From Clostridia bacterium (GTDB lineage: Bacteria > Bacillota_A > Clostridia > TANB77 > CAG-508): a stretch of DNA of 10,809 nt. The stretch is from positions 1 to 10,809 of the forward strand of contig JAAWCC010000039.1 of NCBI GenBank assembly GCA_022792975.1. Reading direction: 5' to 3'. Within the stretch, counting starts at the first letter, position 1. Every line of letters starts with the position of its first letter. The notes beneath the pieces are model-generated. The model had not been told where the DNA came from, did not search any database, and saw nothing but the letters and a program-made list of their open reading frames with translations. The position numbers were made by a program, and so were the translations under genes. This document shows, piece after piece, positions 1 through 9,900 of this stretch.

Positions 1-365
1 GTTTCTTCTATATTCTTTTTTGATAGTGGAATGCTATAATTATATTCCACAGTTGCTCCTTCTACCGTTGTAGCATCAGAAACAAATCCAAGACCTGCTC
101 TTAAGCAATATACATCCTTAAGATAATCTGGATCTGATTTGTCTGTAACTGTTACATTATTTTTACTTCTAGCTATTTTCCAAATATTTTTTGGATTTTC
201 ACTTGAACCATATAGTTGATGTTTATATGTAACATTTCCAATATTCCTTGATTTAGTTATTGTTAGTTTACCTAAACTTGCAGCATTTGCTGTATTTAAT
301 AAAGCAAATGCAATAAGTGTTAGTGTAAATACTAGGATTCCTACAATTAGTTTTCTTTTTCTCAT
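1..365 (-). CDS. secreted protein, N-terminal part (possible thioester-domain adhesin); runs off the left edge
   Basis: The gene reads leftward from an ATG at 363-365, and 121 complete codons are visible before the window ends. It opens with a basic stretch (MRKRKL), then a hydrophobic segment of about 20 residues, then Ala-Asn-Ala-Ala near residues 26-29. This is a typical Sec signal peptide with a signal-peptidase I site, so the protein is exported. The mature part has no catalytic motif I recognise. A Tyr-Cys pair in the segment VYCLRAGLGF, near residue 88, resembles the aromatic-Cys motif of Gram-positive thioester-domain adhesins, where the Cys forms an internal thioester. The partner Gln motif lies beyond the window, so that assignment is tentative. 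An SD-like AAGGTGG at 371-377 precedes the ATG. No in-frame CGG occurs in the visible part. Confidence 0.8.
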   Translation of the reverse strand, partial: MRKRKLIVGILVFTLTLIAFALLNTANAASLGKLTITKSRNIGNVTYKHQLYGSSENPKNIWKIARSKNNVTVTDKSDPDYLKDVYCLRAGLGFVSDATTVEGATVEYNYSIPLSKKNIEE

Positions 366-370
366 TCTGA

Positions 371-377
371 CCACCTT
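371..377 (-). promoter_or_regulatory. ribosome binding site of the left-edge gene
   Basis: The minus strand reads AAGGTGG, ending five bases before the ATG at 365. It differs from AAGGAGG by one base and fixes the start codon choice. Confidence 0.65.
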
Positions 378-397
378 TTATACTTTTCTTATATTAT

Positions 398-425
398 ATT
401 TTACATTTTTTTTAAATAAAGTCAA
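398..425 (-). promoter_or_regulatory. proximal promoter of the left-edge gene
   Basis: The minus strand has TTGACT at 425-420 and TAAAAT at 403-398, with a 16-base spacer. The predicted start near 391 gives a short leader of about 25 bases to the ATG at 365. A better -10 match, TATAAT at 398-393, overlaps it but would need a 21-base spacer. Confidence 0.5.
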
Positions 426-451
426 TAGAAGATTTTGGTATTTTTTTTGAC

Positions 452-522
452 GCAAAAAAAACCTTCAAAATCCTTCTACGGAAAAGGATTTTGTATAATC
501 GACATTATTTTATTACATTTAT
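452..522 (-). ncRNA. candidate short RNA or attenuated leader
   Basis: A promoter at 529-557 and a terminator at 454-493 bracket a transcript of about 70 bases with no ORF of note. The left-edge gene appears to have a second promoter of its own (398-425), so this unit may be an independent small RNA. It may equally be the 5' part of a regulated leader. I recognise no known riboswitch or RNA family in it. Confidence 0.3.
454..493 (-). terminator. intrinsic terminator or attenuator, minus strand
   Basis: A perfect 10-bp stem pairs 484-493 with 466-475 around an 8-base loop. On the minus strand AAGG and eight T's (461-454) follow the stem. The segment GAAGGATTTT is directly followed by GAAGGTTTTT, so the upstream CCTTTTC could pair with either copy. 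Two exclusive structures are therefore possible. It lies between a strong upstream promoter and the left-edge gene, so it either ends a short RNA or attenuates the long transcript of that gene. Confidence 0.6.
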
Positions 523-528
523 ATTACA

Positions 529-557
529 ATTATACTACATTTTTATGACGAAATCAA
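529..557 (-). promoter_or_regulatory. distal minus-strand promoter
   Basis: The minus strand has TTGATT at 557-552, a 17-base spacer and a consensus TATAAT at 534-529. Transcription should begin near 522. Only 30 bases later the RNA meets the hairpin-plus-T-run at 493-454. Confidence 0.6.
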
Positions 558-678
558 CTGATTATGTATATTTTACTTAAAAATATGGTTTTGCGTAAGA
601 AATTTTCATTATTTTATATTTTAGTGAGTAGCTTTTTATTAATTCCTTCATATACTATTTATATATTAAAAAATCCTC

Positions 679-707
679 TTGACAATTACACTAAATTTTG
701 GTATTAT
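679..707 (+). promoter_or_regulatory. promoter of the tRNA-Gly gene
   Basis: TTGACA at 679-684, a 17-base spacer and TATTAT at 702-707, with an extended -10 TG at 699-700. This is nearly ideal for a vegetative sigma factor. The start should lie near 713-715, about 24 bases before the mature tRNA. Confidence 0.85.
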
Positions 708-737
708 ATAAAAGTATTATGATGCTTTTAATATTTT

Positions 738-811
738 GCAGGTATAGTTTAGTGGTAAAACATAACCTTGCCAAGGTTAAGTTACGGGTCCGATTCCCGT
801 TACCTGCTCCA
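738..811 (+). tRNA. tRNA-Gly (anticodon GCC)
   Basis: The cloverleaf is complete. The acceptor arm GCAGGTA/TACCTGC (738-744 with 801-807) has seven pairs. The D arm is GTTT/AAAC and keeps the GG of the D loop at 754-755. The anticodon stem TAACC/GGTTA carries the loop TTGCCAA with GCC at 770-772. The T stem is ACGGG/CCCGT. The 3' CCA is encoded (809-811). The anticodon reads GGC and GGU. The T loop reads TCCGATT, so position 55 is C instead of the nearly universal T (pseudouridine). The gene is a single transcription unit with its own promoter and terminator. Confidence 0.96.
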
Positions 812-818
812 TGATTGC

Positions 819-864
819 GCACACCTATTGAATAAGAGATTATTCCAATTTGGTGTGCTTTTTT
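819..864 (+). terminator. intrinsic terminator of the tRNA-Gly gene
   Basis: GCACACC (819-825) pairs with GGTGTGC (852-858). An inner stem TTGAATAA/TTATTCCAA has one bulged base, and six T's follow at 859-864. It begins eight bases after the tRNA CCA end. Confidence 0.85.
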
Positions 865-870
865 ATATAG

Positions 871-905
871 TAAAAAGAATATGTGCTTTTCACGGCACAT
901 ATTCT
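871..905 (-). terminator. intrinsic terminator of the giant surface-protein gene, overlapping its 3' coding end
   Basis: AGAATATGTGC (876-886) and its perfect 11-bp complement (895-905) enclose an 8-base loop. On the minus strand the stem is followed by a short T run. The first arm encodes the last residues of the protein, and the TGA stop (892-890) lies in the loop. It faces the tRNA terminator and makes a compact convergent pair. Confidence 0.7.
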
Positions 906-3900
906 CCATAGTTTCTCTTTAAAATGCTTCTATCTTTTTCGTCAATTTCCCCATCCTCATTTAAGTCATAAATTCCCTTTTGCTCATTGTTTTCTTCTGT
1001 CAGCTTTATTTTGTAATTATCATTTAATGCTACTAAGTCATCTATGTCAATTTCTCCGGTTTTAATCACATCTCCTGCAATTAGCCTATAATCTGGTATT
1101 TCTATTTCTTGGTCTAGATTTTCTATTTTGATGTCTATAACTTTTACTTCTAGATATCCAGGCTTTTTTATGTATAAATCATAAGTGCCTTCTTTTACAA
1201 ACAGTTCATAGCTTCCAGCTTGTGTAGTTTCTGCCTGTGCTATAAGTTTTCCTTGTTTATCATATAGCTCTACATTTGCTAGATGTTTATTTTCGAAGTT
1301 CTCAGTTCTGATTTTTCCACTAATTACCGCTTCCTCCATATCATACTTTACGTATATTTTATAGTTTTCTTTTGTATATCCATCCTCTGCTATAACTTGT
1401 ATATTAAATACGTTGTCACCTTTTCTTGATAGTATTAGGTCATTATCTAATGTGACTGTTGAGCTTTCATATTTAGGAATAGCTTTTACATCAAGAGCTA
1501 ATAATTTACTTACTTCTTTTGGAACCTTTAAAGTATATACAAATTTGTTTTCATTAAACTCCTCCTCTAGTGTATATCCTTCAACTGTCAAATCGCTAAG
1601 TCTTGCATCGTCTGTTCTATTTTTTATTATTGTTATTTTATATTCCCTTGTACCTCCATCTTCTGCTGTAACTAATATTTTTCTTATAGACGTTCCATCT
1701 GGTATAATTTGCTCTTGTGCTCCTGTAACTGTTGCATAACGGTTTTCAGTGTTATATTCAAAGGATAATAATGTATCTGTATTTCCCACAATTAGTGTAT
1801 AATTTTCTTCTTCATAAGCAAAGTTTGGTGATAAACTTCCTACACTAGGTATTAATTCTACCAAATGATTATTAGAAGATTTAGCTCTATTTACTGTTAG
1901 TATATATGTTTTCGTACTTTTATCTTCTGCTGTAACTATAATATTATATTTATTTTCTCCTGCTTCTACCATTACATATCCAGTACCTGAAACACTTGAA
2001 AATTCACTTTCTGCTTCTGCTAAAATTTGTAATCTTGAAGTTCCCTCTTTTACATCTATATTATATTCTTGTATGTCTTTATTAAAGCTTGGCATAAGCT
2101 CAAATAAATTTGAGCCATTTTTTACTTGTAGTTTAATTAGGTTTGCATTATTATTATATTTTCTAGTAATATTAATTACATATATTCTTTCAATTCCAAT
2201 TGTTGATGTAACCTTTAATTTTACAACATTTTGTCCTTTTTCTAAGTTATATGTTCCTTTTCCCTCTAAGCTTGCACTTTTGTCTTCTGGTTCTGCATCT
2301 ATATAAATACTATCTACTGTGTCTGGTAATTCTATTTCATAATTCATTGTTGTCTTTTCGAAGCTTGGTGATAGTATACCTGTTGAAGGCAATATATAGC
2401 TTAGGTAATTTGAGCTTTCCATTTTTCTATCTACATAAATATAATAATTTTCCGTTTTGCCTCCATCACTTGATACCACTTCAATTCTTATTTCATTCAT
2501 CCCTACTTCAAAGTTTTCATTCCCTGTCACAGTATACGTTGCATTTGGGTCAAGTGTTTCTATATTTAATTCTAAGGAGGTTGTTTCATTGTTTACAATT
2601 ACTGCATATTGTTTTGTATTACTTTCGAAATCTGGTGTTATTTTATATTTTCCTACTTCTAAGTTTTTAAGTAATGCACTAACTGCTGGCTTTCTTAAAA
2701 TCGTTATTGTGTAATCTCTTATGGTTCCTTTTTCTGATTTTACTGTTAGTTTTATTTCATTTCTTCCTACCTCCAGACTTTTCTTCCCATTTCCTGTAAC
2801 AATTGATGTGTCCGCTTCTGGATTGCCCCAAATAAATAGAGTATCTATTTCATATTCTACTTCTAGTAAATAGTTGGTAATTTCCTTCTTAAATTCTGGT
2901 TTAAGTATTCCATTAGATACAATTAGGCTTTTTAAATACGTATTGTCTGCTTCTTCTTTATTTATTATTATTGTATATGTCTTTATTGCTCCTGCTTCTG
3001 AAATGACTGTAATTCCGAACCTTGTTTTCTCCTTGGCTTAATGTTACCACTCCTGTTCCAAGTATTGTTGCACTTTCCTCTTCTGCCCTCGCCCCAATTC
3101 CTACTTTATTAACATCATATGGCACGTTAACTTTGTATACAGAAATTGCTTTATTAAATTCTGGTTCTATATTATAACCTTCTACCCACAAATCTGCCAA
3201 ATTATTATTGTATGATACTGTTTTCGTAACTATTAAATTATAGTCGCAAGTTGTAATTCCATCTGGCGCTGTAACTCTGATAATTACGTTGTTTACGCCA
3301 TTGCTTAAGCTAGTATTTCCCATAATCTCATATGTTGCATTTGAATCAAATGTAGTTGCAGCAATTTCTAGACTTGATTTGTTTGTTTCTACATAGTATG
3401 TTTTTATGTCCATATCAAAATTAGGTGTTATTGCATGTTCTTTTACGTTTAAAGTACTTAATCTTGCTTCATTTGATTTTTCTCTTGTTACTTTTATTTG
3501 ATAGGCTCTTTCAATATTGTCTGTTGATATAACCTTTACTACTATTATATTTAGTCCGAACCTCTAAGTTATGCTCTCCTGTTCCCGTAATAGTCGCTGC
3601 TACATCTTCTGGAATTCCTGTTACTTCTATATCATTTACCAAATATGGCACTGTTACTTCATATACTTGTTTTTCTTTGTCAAATTCTGGTGTAAGTATA
3701 CCTTTATTAACTGCTAGACTATATAAATAGTTACTTCCTGTATTTAACCCTTGTACAAATGTTACTATTTTATAATCTCTCATAGTTACTCCATCTGATG
3801 CAGTAACTCTTATAATTACGTCATTTTGTCCTAATTTAAAATCTTGGTTTCCAATTACCTCGAAGCTTGCACCTTCGTCCTCTGTCTCAATTTCCATTGT

Positions 3901-6900
3901 AATATTTGATACATTGTATAATACTTTTGTATAATAAGTATCTTCTTCTGGCGTAAGCTCTGGTGAATAGTCACTTTCTTTTATGAATAAGCTTTTTAAA
4001 TTTGCATTACTTGATTTGCTTCTTGTAACTATAACTGTGTAATCTTTTATACTTCCATCCTCTGCTGTGACAGTAAGTGTAAAAGTATTTTCCCCAACTA
4101 TTAGTTGCTTTTTACCATTTCCTTTTACATTGCTAGTCTCTGACTCTGGAATACCTGTTATTATTATTTCTTTTGCTTCATTTGGTGCTTGGATTCTATA
4201 AGTAGTGTCGTTTACCTTGTTTACTTCTGCTCCTTTGTTGTTATCAATTCTTAGTAAATTTGTGTTATTATTTTGTTTTCTAAATACTGTTATATTGTAG
4301 TTTCTTATATCAGCATTTTCTGCCATTACTGAAACTGTTATCAGATTTTCTCCAATATCTAGGGCATATTCTCCTGTTCCTATTATTTTGCTTGATAAGT
4401 CATCATTAGTTGCAAATACTTTAATTCTTGCAAGCTCATTTTCTACTTCTATTCTATATTCTAGTACCTCTTTATTAAATTCTGGTGATAACTCACCTTT
4501 GTCTGTCCACAAATTTAGCAAATAATTATTGTCTGAGGCTATACGATTTACAATAATTATATAATCTCTTGATGTACCATTTTCTGCTGTCACTCTAATT
4601 GTTACTATATTTTCTCCTGCTTTAAAGCTTCTATTATCTAATACTATAACTTTTGCAGTACTATCCTCTACTTCATATGCAAGCTTTAATGAGTTTACAT
4701 CTTTTCCCACTTCTATATGATAGCTTTGGGTATTTTTATCAAATTCTTCTGTAAATGCTCCTTCTTCTGCTGTTAAAGACTTCAAATAATTGTTATTTGA
4801 CTTTTCTCTTTCTATCATTATTGTATAGCCATCTTGTGAACCATCTTCTGCTGTTGTTGTTATTGAAAATATATTTACTCCTGTCTGCAGGTTTTTTATT
4901 CCATCTCCTATAATTGTTGTTGTGCTTACTTCTGGTATAGCTACTATATTTACTTTGTCTACATTGTTTGGCACAACAACTTTATATGTGTCTAATATTT
5001 TGTTAAACGTTGGTGTCATCATTAATAAATTTGTATCATTATATACTTTAAGGTCAGACAAGAATGTATTTCCACTCATCATTCTATAAGCATGAATAAT
5101 GTAAATTAGACTTTCTCCATTTTCTGCTGTTACAGTGATTTTTACATCATTTAGCCCAACTACTAAGTTTGTATTACCTGTAATTACTGGTGTTAATGTC
5201 TTTACTTCTGGAATCGCTTCTATTTCTAAATGATCAATTTCATTTGGTACTATTAAGTAATATTCCAATATTTCTGGGTCAAAATCTATATCTTTTTCTA
5301 CATTTGTTACACTTAAAGACTCTAATGCTGCATTTCCAGATAAGTCTCTTTCAATATGATAAATATATTTTTCAGTTTGAAGCTTATCTTCTGATGTAAC
5401 TTCTATTTCTATTGTGTTTTCTCCTATTTCTAAAGTATGCTCTCCATCTCCTGTTACTGTTTGATATTTGTGTCCTTTTTCCACATTAAATATCAGTTTT
5501 TTCAGTTTATTTGGAACAATCATACTATATTCATGTATATTTGGGTCAAAACTTTCTGGGATTAATATACCATATTTTTCTGGATTAATATTTATAATTG
5601 AGTCTATTAACCCATCAATTGTTATATTGACTGGCTTTGCATTTGATGATGCTTTTCTTTTTATTGTTATTTCATAAATTTTTATATCGCCATTTTGTGC
5701 TGTTACTTTTAATTCTATTTTATTTTCCCCAGCTGGAGCGTCAAATGTTCCGTTTCCTTCTACTGTTGCTGTTTTATCGTCTGCAATTCCTGTAATTGTT
5801 ATCTCTGTATCTTCTGGATTTAATTCTACAATATATTTATCTGTTTCGTAATCTACTGCTGGTGATATTGCTCCTGAGCTAAGCTCTATATCTTTTAATA
5901 GGTTATTTTGTGATGGATCTTCTAATAAAGTAATTCTTGCATATCCATTTCCAGTTTTCCCATTTACATAGCTTCCCCAAGGGTCCTCCATTTTTGTATA
6001 TGCGCCTTTTCCGAGTTGTCCATTCATAGCCGTCTCCATCTATCATAGAAGTGTCATAAAAGCTGATTCCTGAATAGTGTATGCTTCCTGTATCAGAGGC
6101 TCCATTTTCTTTTATAGCTATACATCCATCATGACCTGATATGAAGGATGAACCTCCTCCTCCTCCTGAGTGCCAGATAGAGCCACCACCACCATAGTAG
6201 CCTCCTCCTCCTGAGCCTCCTGTGTGTCCATCTGAATGTTTTCCATTTGTTCCACCATATCCAAATCCGCCCTTTTCTTTTGAGCCATTTCCTCCTGAGG
6301 TTTGAGTCCCTCCATATCCTCTATATGGTACTATTGGATGTGCATTTCCAGTGTATCCGAATTAATCCTCCGCCCTGAGCCGTCCTTTGTCTCCATGTCC
6401 TCCTCCTGCTCCTGCGACCATTATTCTAGATCTTAATCCGGTTTTCAGTATTCCATGCACCGAGAGATAAGCCTAATATCTGTTGCTCCGCCACCGCCTG
6501 CACCGAAAGATGTGGCTCCTCCACCATTCCATCCGCCATTTGCATTTTGTCCTCCTACATAAATGTAGAAAGTATCGCCTTCATTTAGCTTTATTGTTCC
6601 TGAGGTATATCCACCTTTTCCTGCGTTTGCGCCTCCTATTCCCTGTGCTCCCCAACATTCAAATTTGTAATATCCAACTGCTGGTGCAATAAAAGTTTGA
6701 TAGTCTCCTGTATAGTCATAGTCATATGCTATCTCACCTAAGCTTTCGCCTTTTATTATTGTTATTTTATATACTGTATCCTCTAGTCCTTCTTTTGAAA
6801 CAGTTATAGTTACTAGGTTCCTTCCTTCTTTTATGTATCCTGCTCCCTTTATTGTTACCTTGCAGTCTTTGCTATAAGGTACCGCTTGGAATTTTAAGCT

Positions 6901-9900
6901 TATAACTCCTGTTGTTACTTCATATTCATATTCGTATTTTTCACTTTGGAATATTTTTCCAAAGTCATTTTTTTCAATATCACATGATTTTAGTTTTGTT
7001 GTGTCTTGTTTTTTTATTGTCACTGTATACTTTGTTTTAGTTAATTTATCTTCTGATGTTACCTCTATTATAATCATTTTTGATATGTAGGCAATATCAT
7101 ATGTATCATTTCCCTTTATCTCTTGGTCTGGCCTTGCTTTTATTCCTTCTATAAATGCTAAATCTTCCGCATTGTAAGGTAGCTCTATATTGTAGTTTAA
7201 TTTTTCAGGTGCAAAGCCTTCTATTTCTTTTCCATCTATTGTAATACTCTCTAAATATTGATAGCTTGATGCTGGTCTTAAAAATATTACTGTATATTCA
7301 TATTCTGTTCCATCACTTCCTGTAACTAATATTTTATGTTCATATTTCCCTGAATGTATAATTGTATCTCCTGTACATCCTTCTTTTACAATTGCATTTT
7401 CATCTGCTATTTCTAAGGAAATATCTACATTTATATCTTCTGAAGCTAATTCTACATAGTAAGTTTTATTATCTGGAGAGAATGCCTTATCTAGGCTTCC
7501 TTTGCTTAATTTTATATCAGAAATAGGGAAAACAACCTTGTCTGCTGATAGTAAAGTTATTCTTGCATGTCCGTTCCCTGGATTTCCATATCCTTTTTGA
7601 TATTTTTCACCTCTAGTTACTGATGGCATTTCTAATAATCCTTGTGAACTTGTTAGCCACTGATAGCCACCACCATCTATCATTAAAGTGCTCTCAAAGG
7701 ATTTTCCGAGAATAATGCACGCTTTGTCCTGTGTGAATTCCCTCCTCTGTTATGGCATTACATCCATTGTGTCCAGATATAAAGGATGAACCTCCTCCTC
7801 CTTGTGAGTGCCATGAGGTTCCTCCTCCGCCATAGTAGCCTCCTCCGGCCACCTCCACCAATATGTCCGTCAGTATATCTTCCGTTGTGCACCGCCATAT
7901 CCAAAGCCACCTCTTTGATAATACCCTGTTCCTCCTGAAGTTTGCGTTGCACCTGATGTACTATAAGAGCCACAGCTTGGGTGATAACTTCCAGCATATC
8001 CATTTAAGCCACCGTCCTGCTCCACTATATGTTTGAGGATTATATCCATAATGTCCACCACCACCTGCTGCTACCATTATTCTTGAACGTAAGGAGGTCG
8101 TGTTATTCCAAATTCCGTGGTACTAATCTAATATCAGTTGCTCCTCCTCCTCTGTTACTAGTGTAAGTTACTCCACCTCCATTATATCCACCATTTGCTC
8201 CACTTTTTCCTACATATACATAAAGCTTTTCACCTTTTTTTAAATGTATTTCACCACCTGTATATGCACCAAAACTAGTCTTATTATTTCCTACTTCTCC
8301 TTGTGCTCCCCATAGCTCTATTTTATATTTTCCATTAAATCCTGCGATAAATTCTTCATAATTTCCAGTTGCTTCATAGTCCTCTACAATTTCATCTTTT
8401 GCTGTAACATTTATTGTATATTTTTTGTCTTCCGCTATATTAGGATTTGATACTGTTATTTCAATTTTGCTCTGCCCTGATGGTATATTTTCATTTCCTG
8501 TAATAGTAATATTTGAAGAGCTGTCATATGTGCTTATTGATAAATCGAGTTCTTTTATACTTGACATTATTTCTATATTATAGTCTTCTATTTCTGGGCT
8601 AAATTCTGGATTCAGTCTAATTCCTGCTATTTCTAGTGCTTTTATTAAGTTTGAATTTTCTTTTACTATTTGTACATGATATGTTTTTGTGTTTTTATCT
8701 TCTGATGTTACTTTTATGTTTGTTTCATACATATTATTTTTTAGTAAGAAGGTTCCTAGTCCTTCTATTTTTTGTGATGGTCTAACATAATCGGCTGAAA
8801 TCTCTACTATATCCTGCTCATCATATGGTAATATTATTTTATAATCATATTTCCCATCTATAAATTTGTAATATTTTTCATTTACTGTAATTCCTTCTAT
8901 ATAATTTGCTGGATTTGCTTCTCTTTCAAAATTGATTGTGTATTGTGTTCTTGTTCCATCTGGAGCAAATACATTAATTCTGTGGCTTGATTTTCCTGCT
9001 GGGACTGCGAGATTAGTGTATTCATTTTTATCTATCCAGCTTAATGGATTGCTCGTTTCTAGAATAAAGTTTATATTGTATTCATTTTCTTTTAGTTTTA
9101 TTGTATATTCATGATGCTCTGGTGAAAATTCCTCTAACATCATTCCTTTATCTGGTTTTAGCAATTTTAATGTAGAATCTGCATTTTGTTTAGATATATA
9201 TGTAATTTTTGCAAAACCATCTGTGCTATTTCCAGTCATTATACTATTTCCGGTCATGTGTTGGCATACCTTCATTTCCTGCTGACATTTGTGCATTTAT
9301 AAAAGATACTCCTGAATAATGTAGGCTGTTTTCTGATGGAGCTATCTCAGCTTCAGTTGATGCTATATCTATTGCTCTACATCCTGTATATCCTGATATA
9401 TATGAGGAGCCTCCAGCACCTGAGCCTACAACAGATGGATTATAGTGTCCTCCGGCCTCCACCAAAGTAACCACTTCCGACCTCCGCCACCATGTGCTCC
9501 ACGTCCTGATCCTCCTAAGCCAAATTCTCCTTTAATTGAGCCTCCTCCTGAGGTTCCTTTCCCTGCTATTCCTCCAGAAATTTGTGTTCCTCCTGTTGCT
9601 ACTGTATATCCACTTCCTGTACCTCCTTTTGAACCATTTCCTCCTGTTAAGGCTCCTCCGAGCTCCTCCATTACAGTTATATCCGTCTGCAACTGAGCCT
9701 CCTCCTCCGGCCAGCAACCATTATTCTAGATTTTAAGCTTTCAAAACAATTCCAATCTCCTGCTTCTAGCCTTATATCTGTTGCTCCACCACCAGCTCTG
9801 GCATAATACATTGTTCCTGCCTGTCCTCCGCCATTAAAGGTTGCTTTTTGTAGATTTCCTCCTGATTGCCCTACATATACATAGAGTTTTTGTCCTTTTT

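Larger units (their letters stand above)
1328..5922 (-). repeat. array of about 17 cadherin-like beta-sandwich repeats (residues 1529-3059)
   Basis: Units of about 90 residues follow each other without linkers. Each starts with N/A-x-L-x-x-L, then F-x-x-x-x-x-x-Y-x-V-x-V-P, then G-x-G or G-N, then G-x-N-x-V/I-x-I-x-V-T-A-E-D-G and Y-x-I-x-V-x-R. I count seventeen by eye. Only two CGG shift sites (Gly2317, Gly2497) lie here, both at the glycine that starts the G-x-N motif. Such arrays form extended rods or stalks. Confidence 0.8.
5923..6726 (-). other. glycine-rich module 3 (residues 1263-1528)
   Basis: DYTGDYQTFIAPAVGYY and ECWGAQG, then YIYVGGQ, GGGATDIRL, SRIMVAG, SGHDGC, HYSGISF and GYARITLL follow the same order as modules 1 and 2. 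Six CGG shift sites occur, three of them within 27 bases. Confidence 0.8.
7549..8384 (-). other. glycine-rich module 2 (residues 712-988)
   Basis: It opens YEATGNYEEFIAGFNGKY and ELWGAQG (Leu where modules 1 and 3 have Cys). LYVYVG, GGGATDIRL, a Gly-rich stretch, SGHNGC, HYSGKSF and GHARITLL follow. Five CGG shift sites lie between Gly801 and Gly936. Confidence 0.8.

Noticed and set aside
738..811. This tRNA-Gly as the dedicated reader of the shifted glycine codons
   Set aside because: Its GCC anticodon pairs with GGC and GGU, but 16 of 19 sites continue with GGA. The anticodon loop is the normal seven bases, with no sign of four-base reading.
691..909. Minus-strand 72-residue ORF over the tRNA, containing NGNRTRNLTLA
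   Set aside because: It is the antisense of the tRNA-Gly gene, a familiar spurious call. The tRNA, its promoter and its terminator explain the sequence.
2251..2670. Plus-strand hydrophobic ORF, and similar ones at 5190-5399, 5468-5677 and 10300-10708
   Set aside because: These are antisense shadows or AT-rich intergenic translation, rich in Leu and Phe, lacking credible starts or conserved motifs.
9445..9696. Plus-strand proline-rich ORF
   Set aside because: It is the complement of the glycine-rich coding sequence (GGN read as CCN), with no ribosome binding site or signal.
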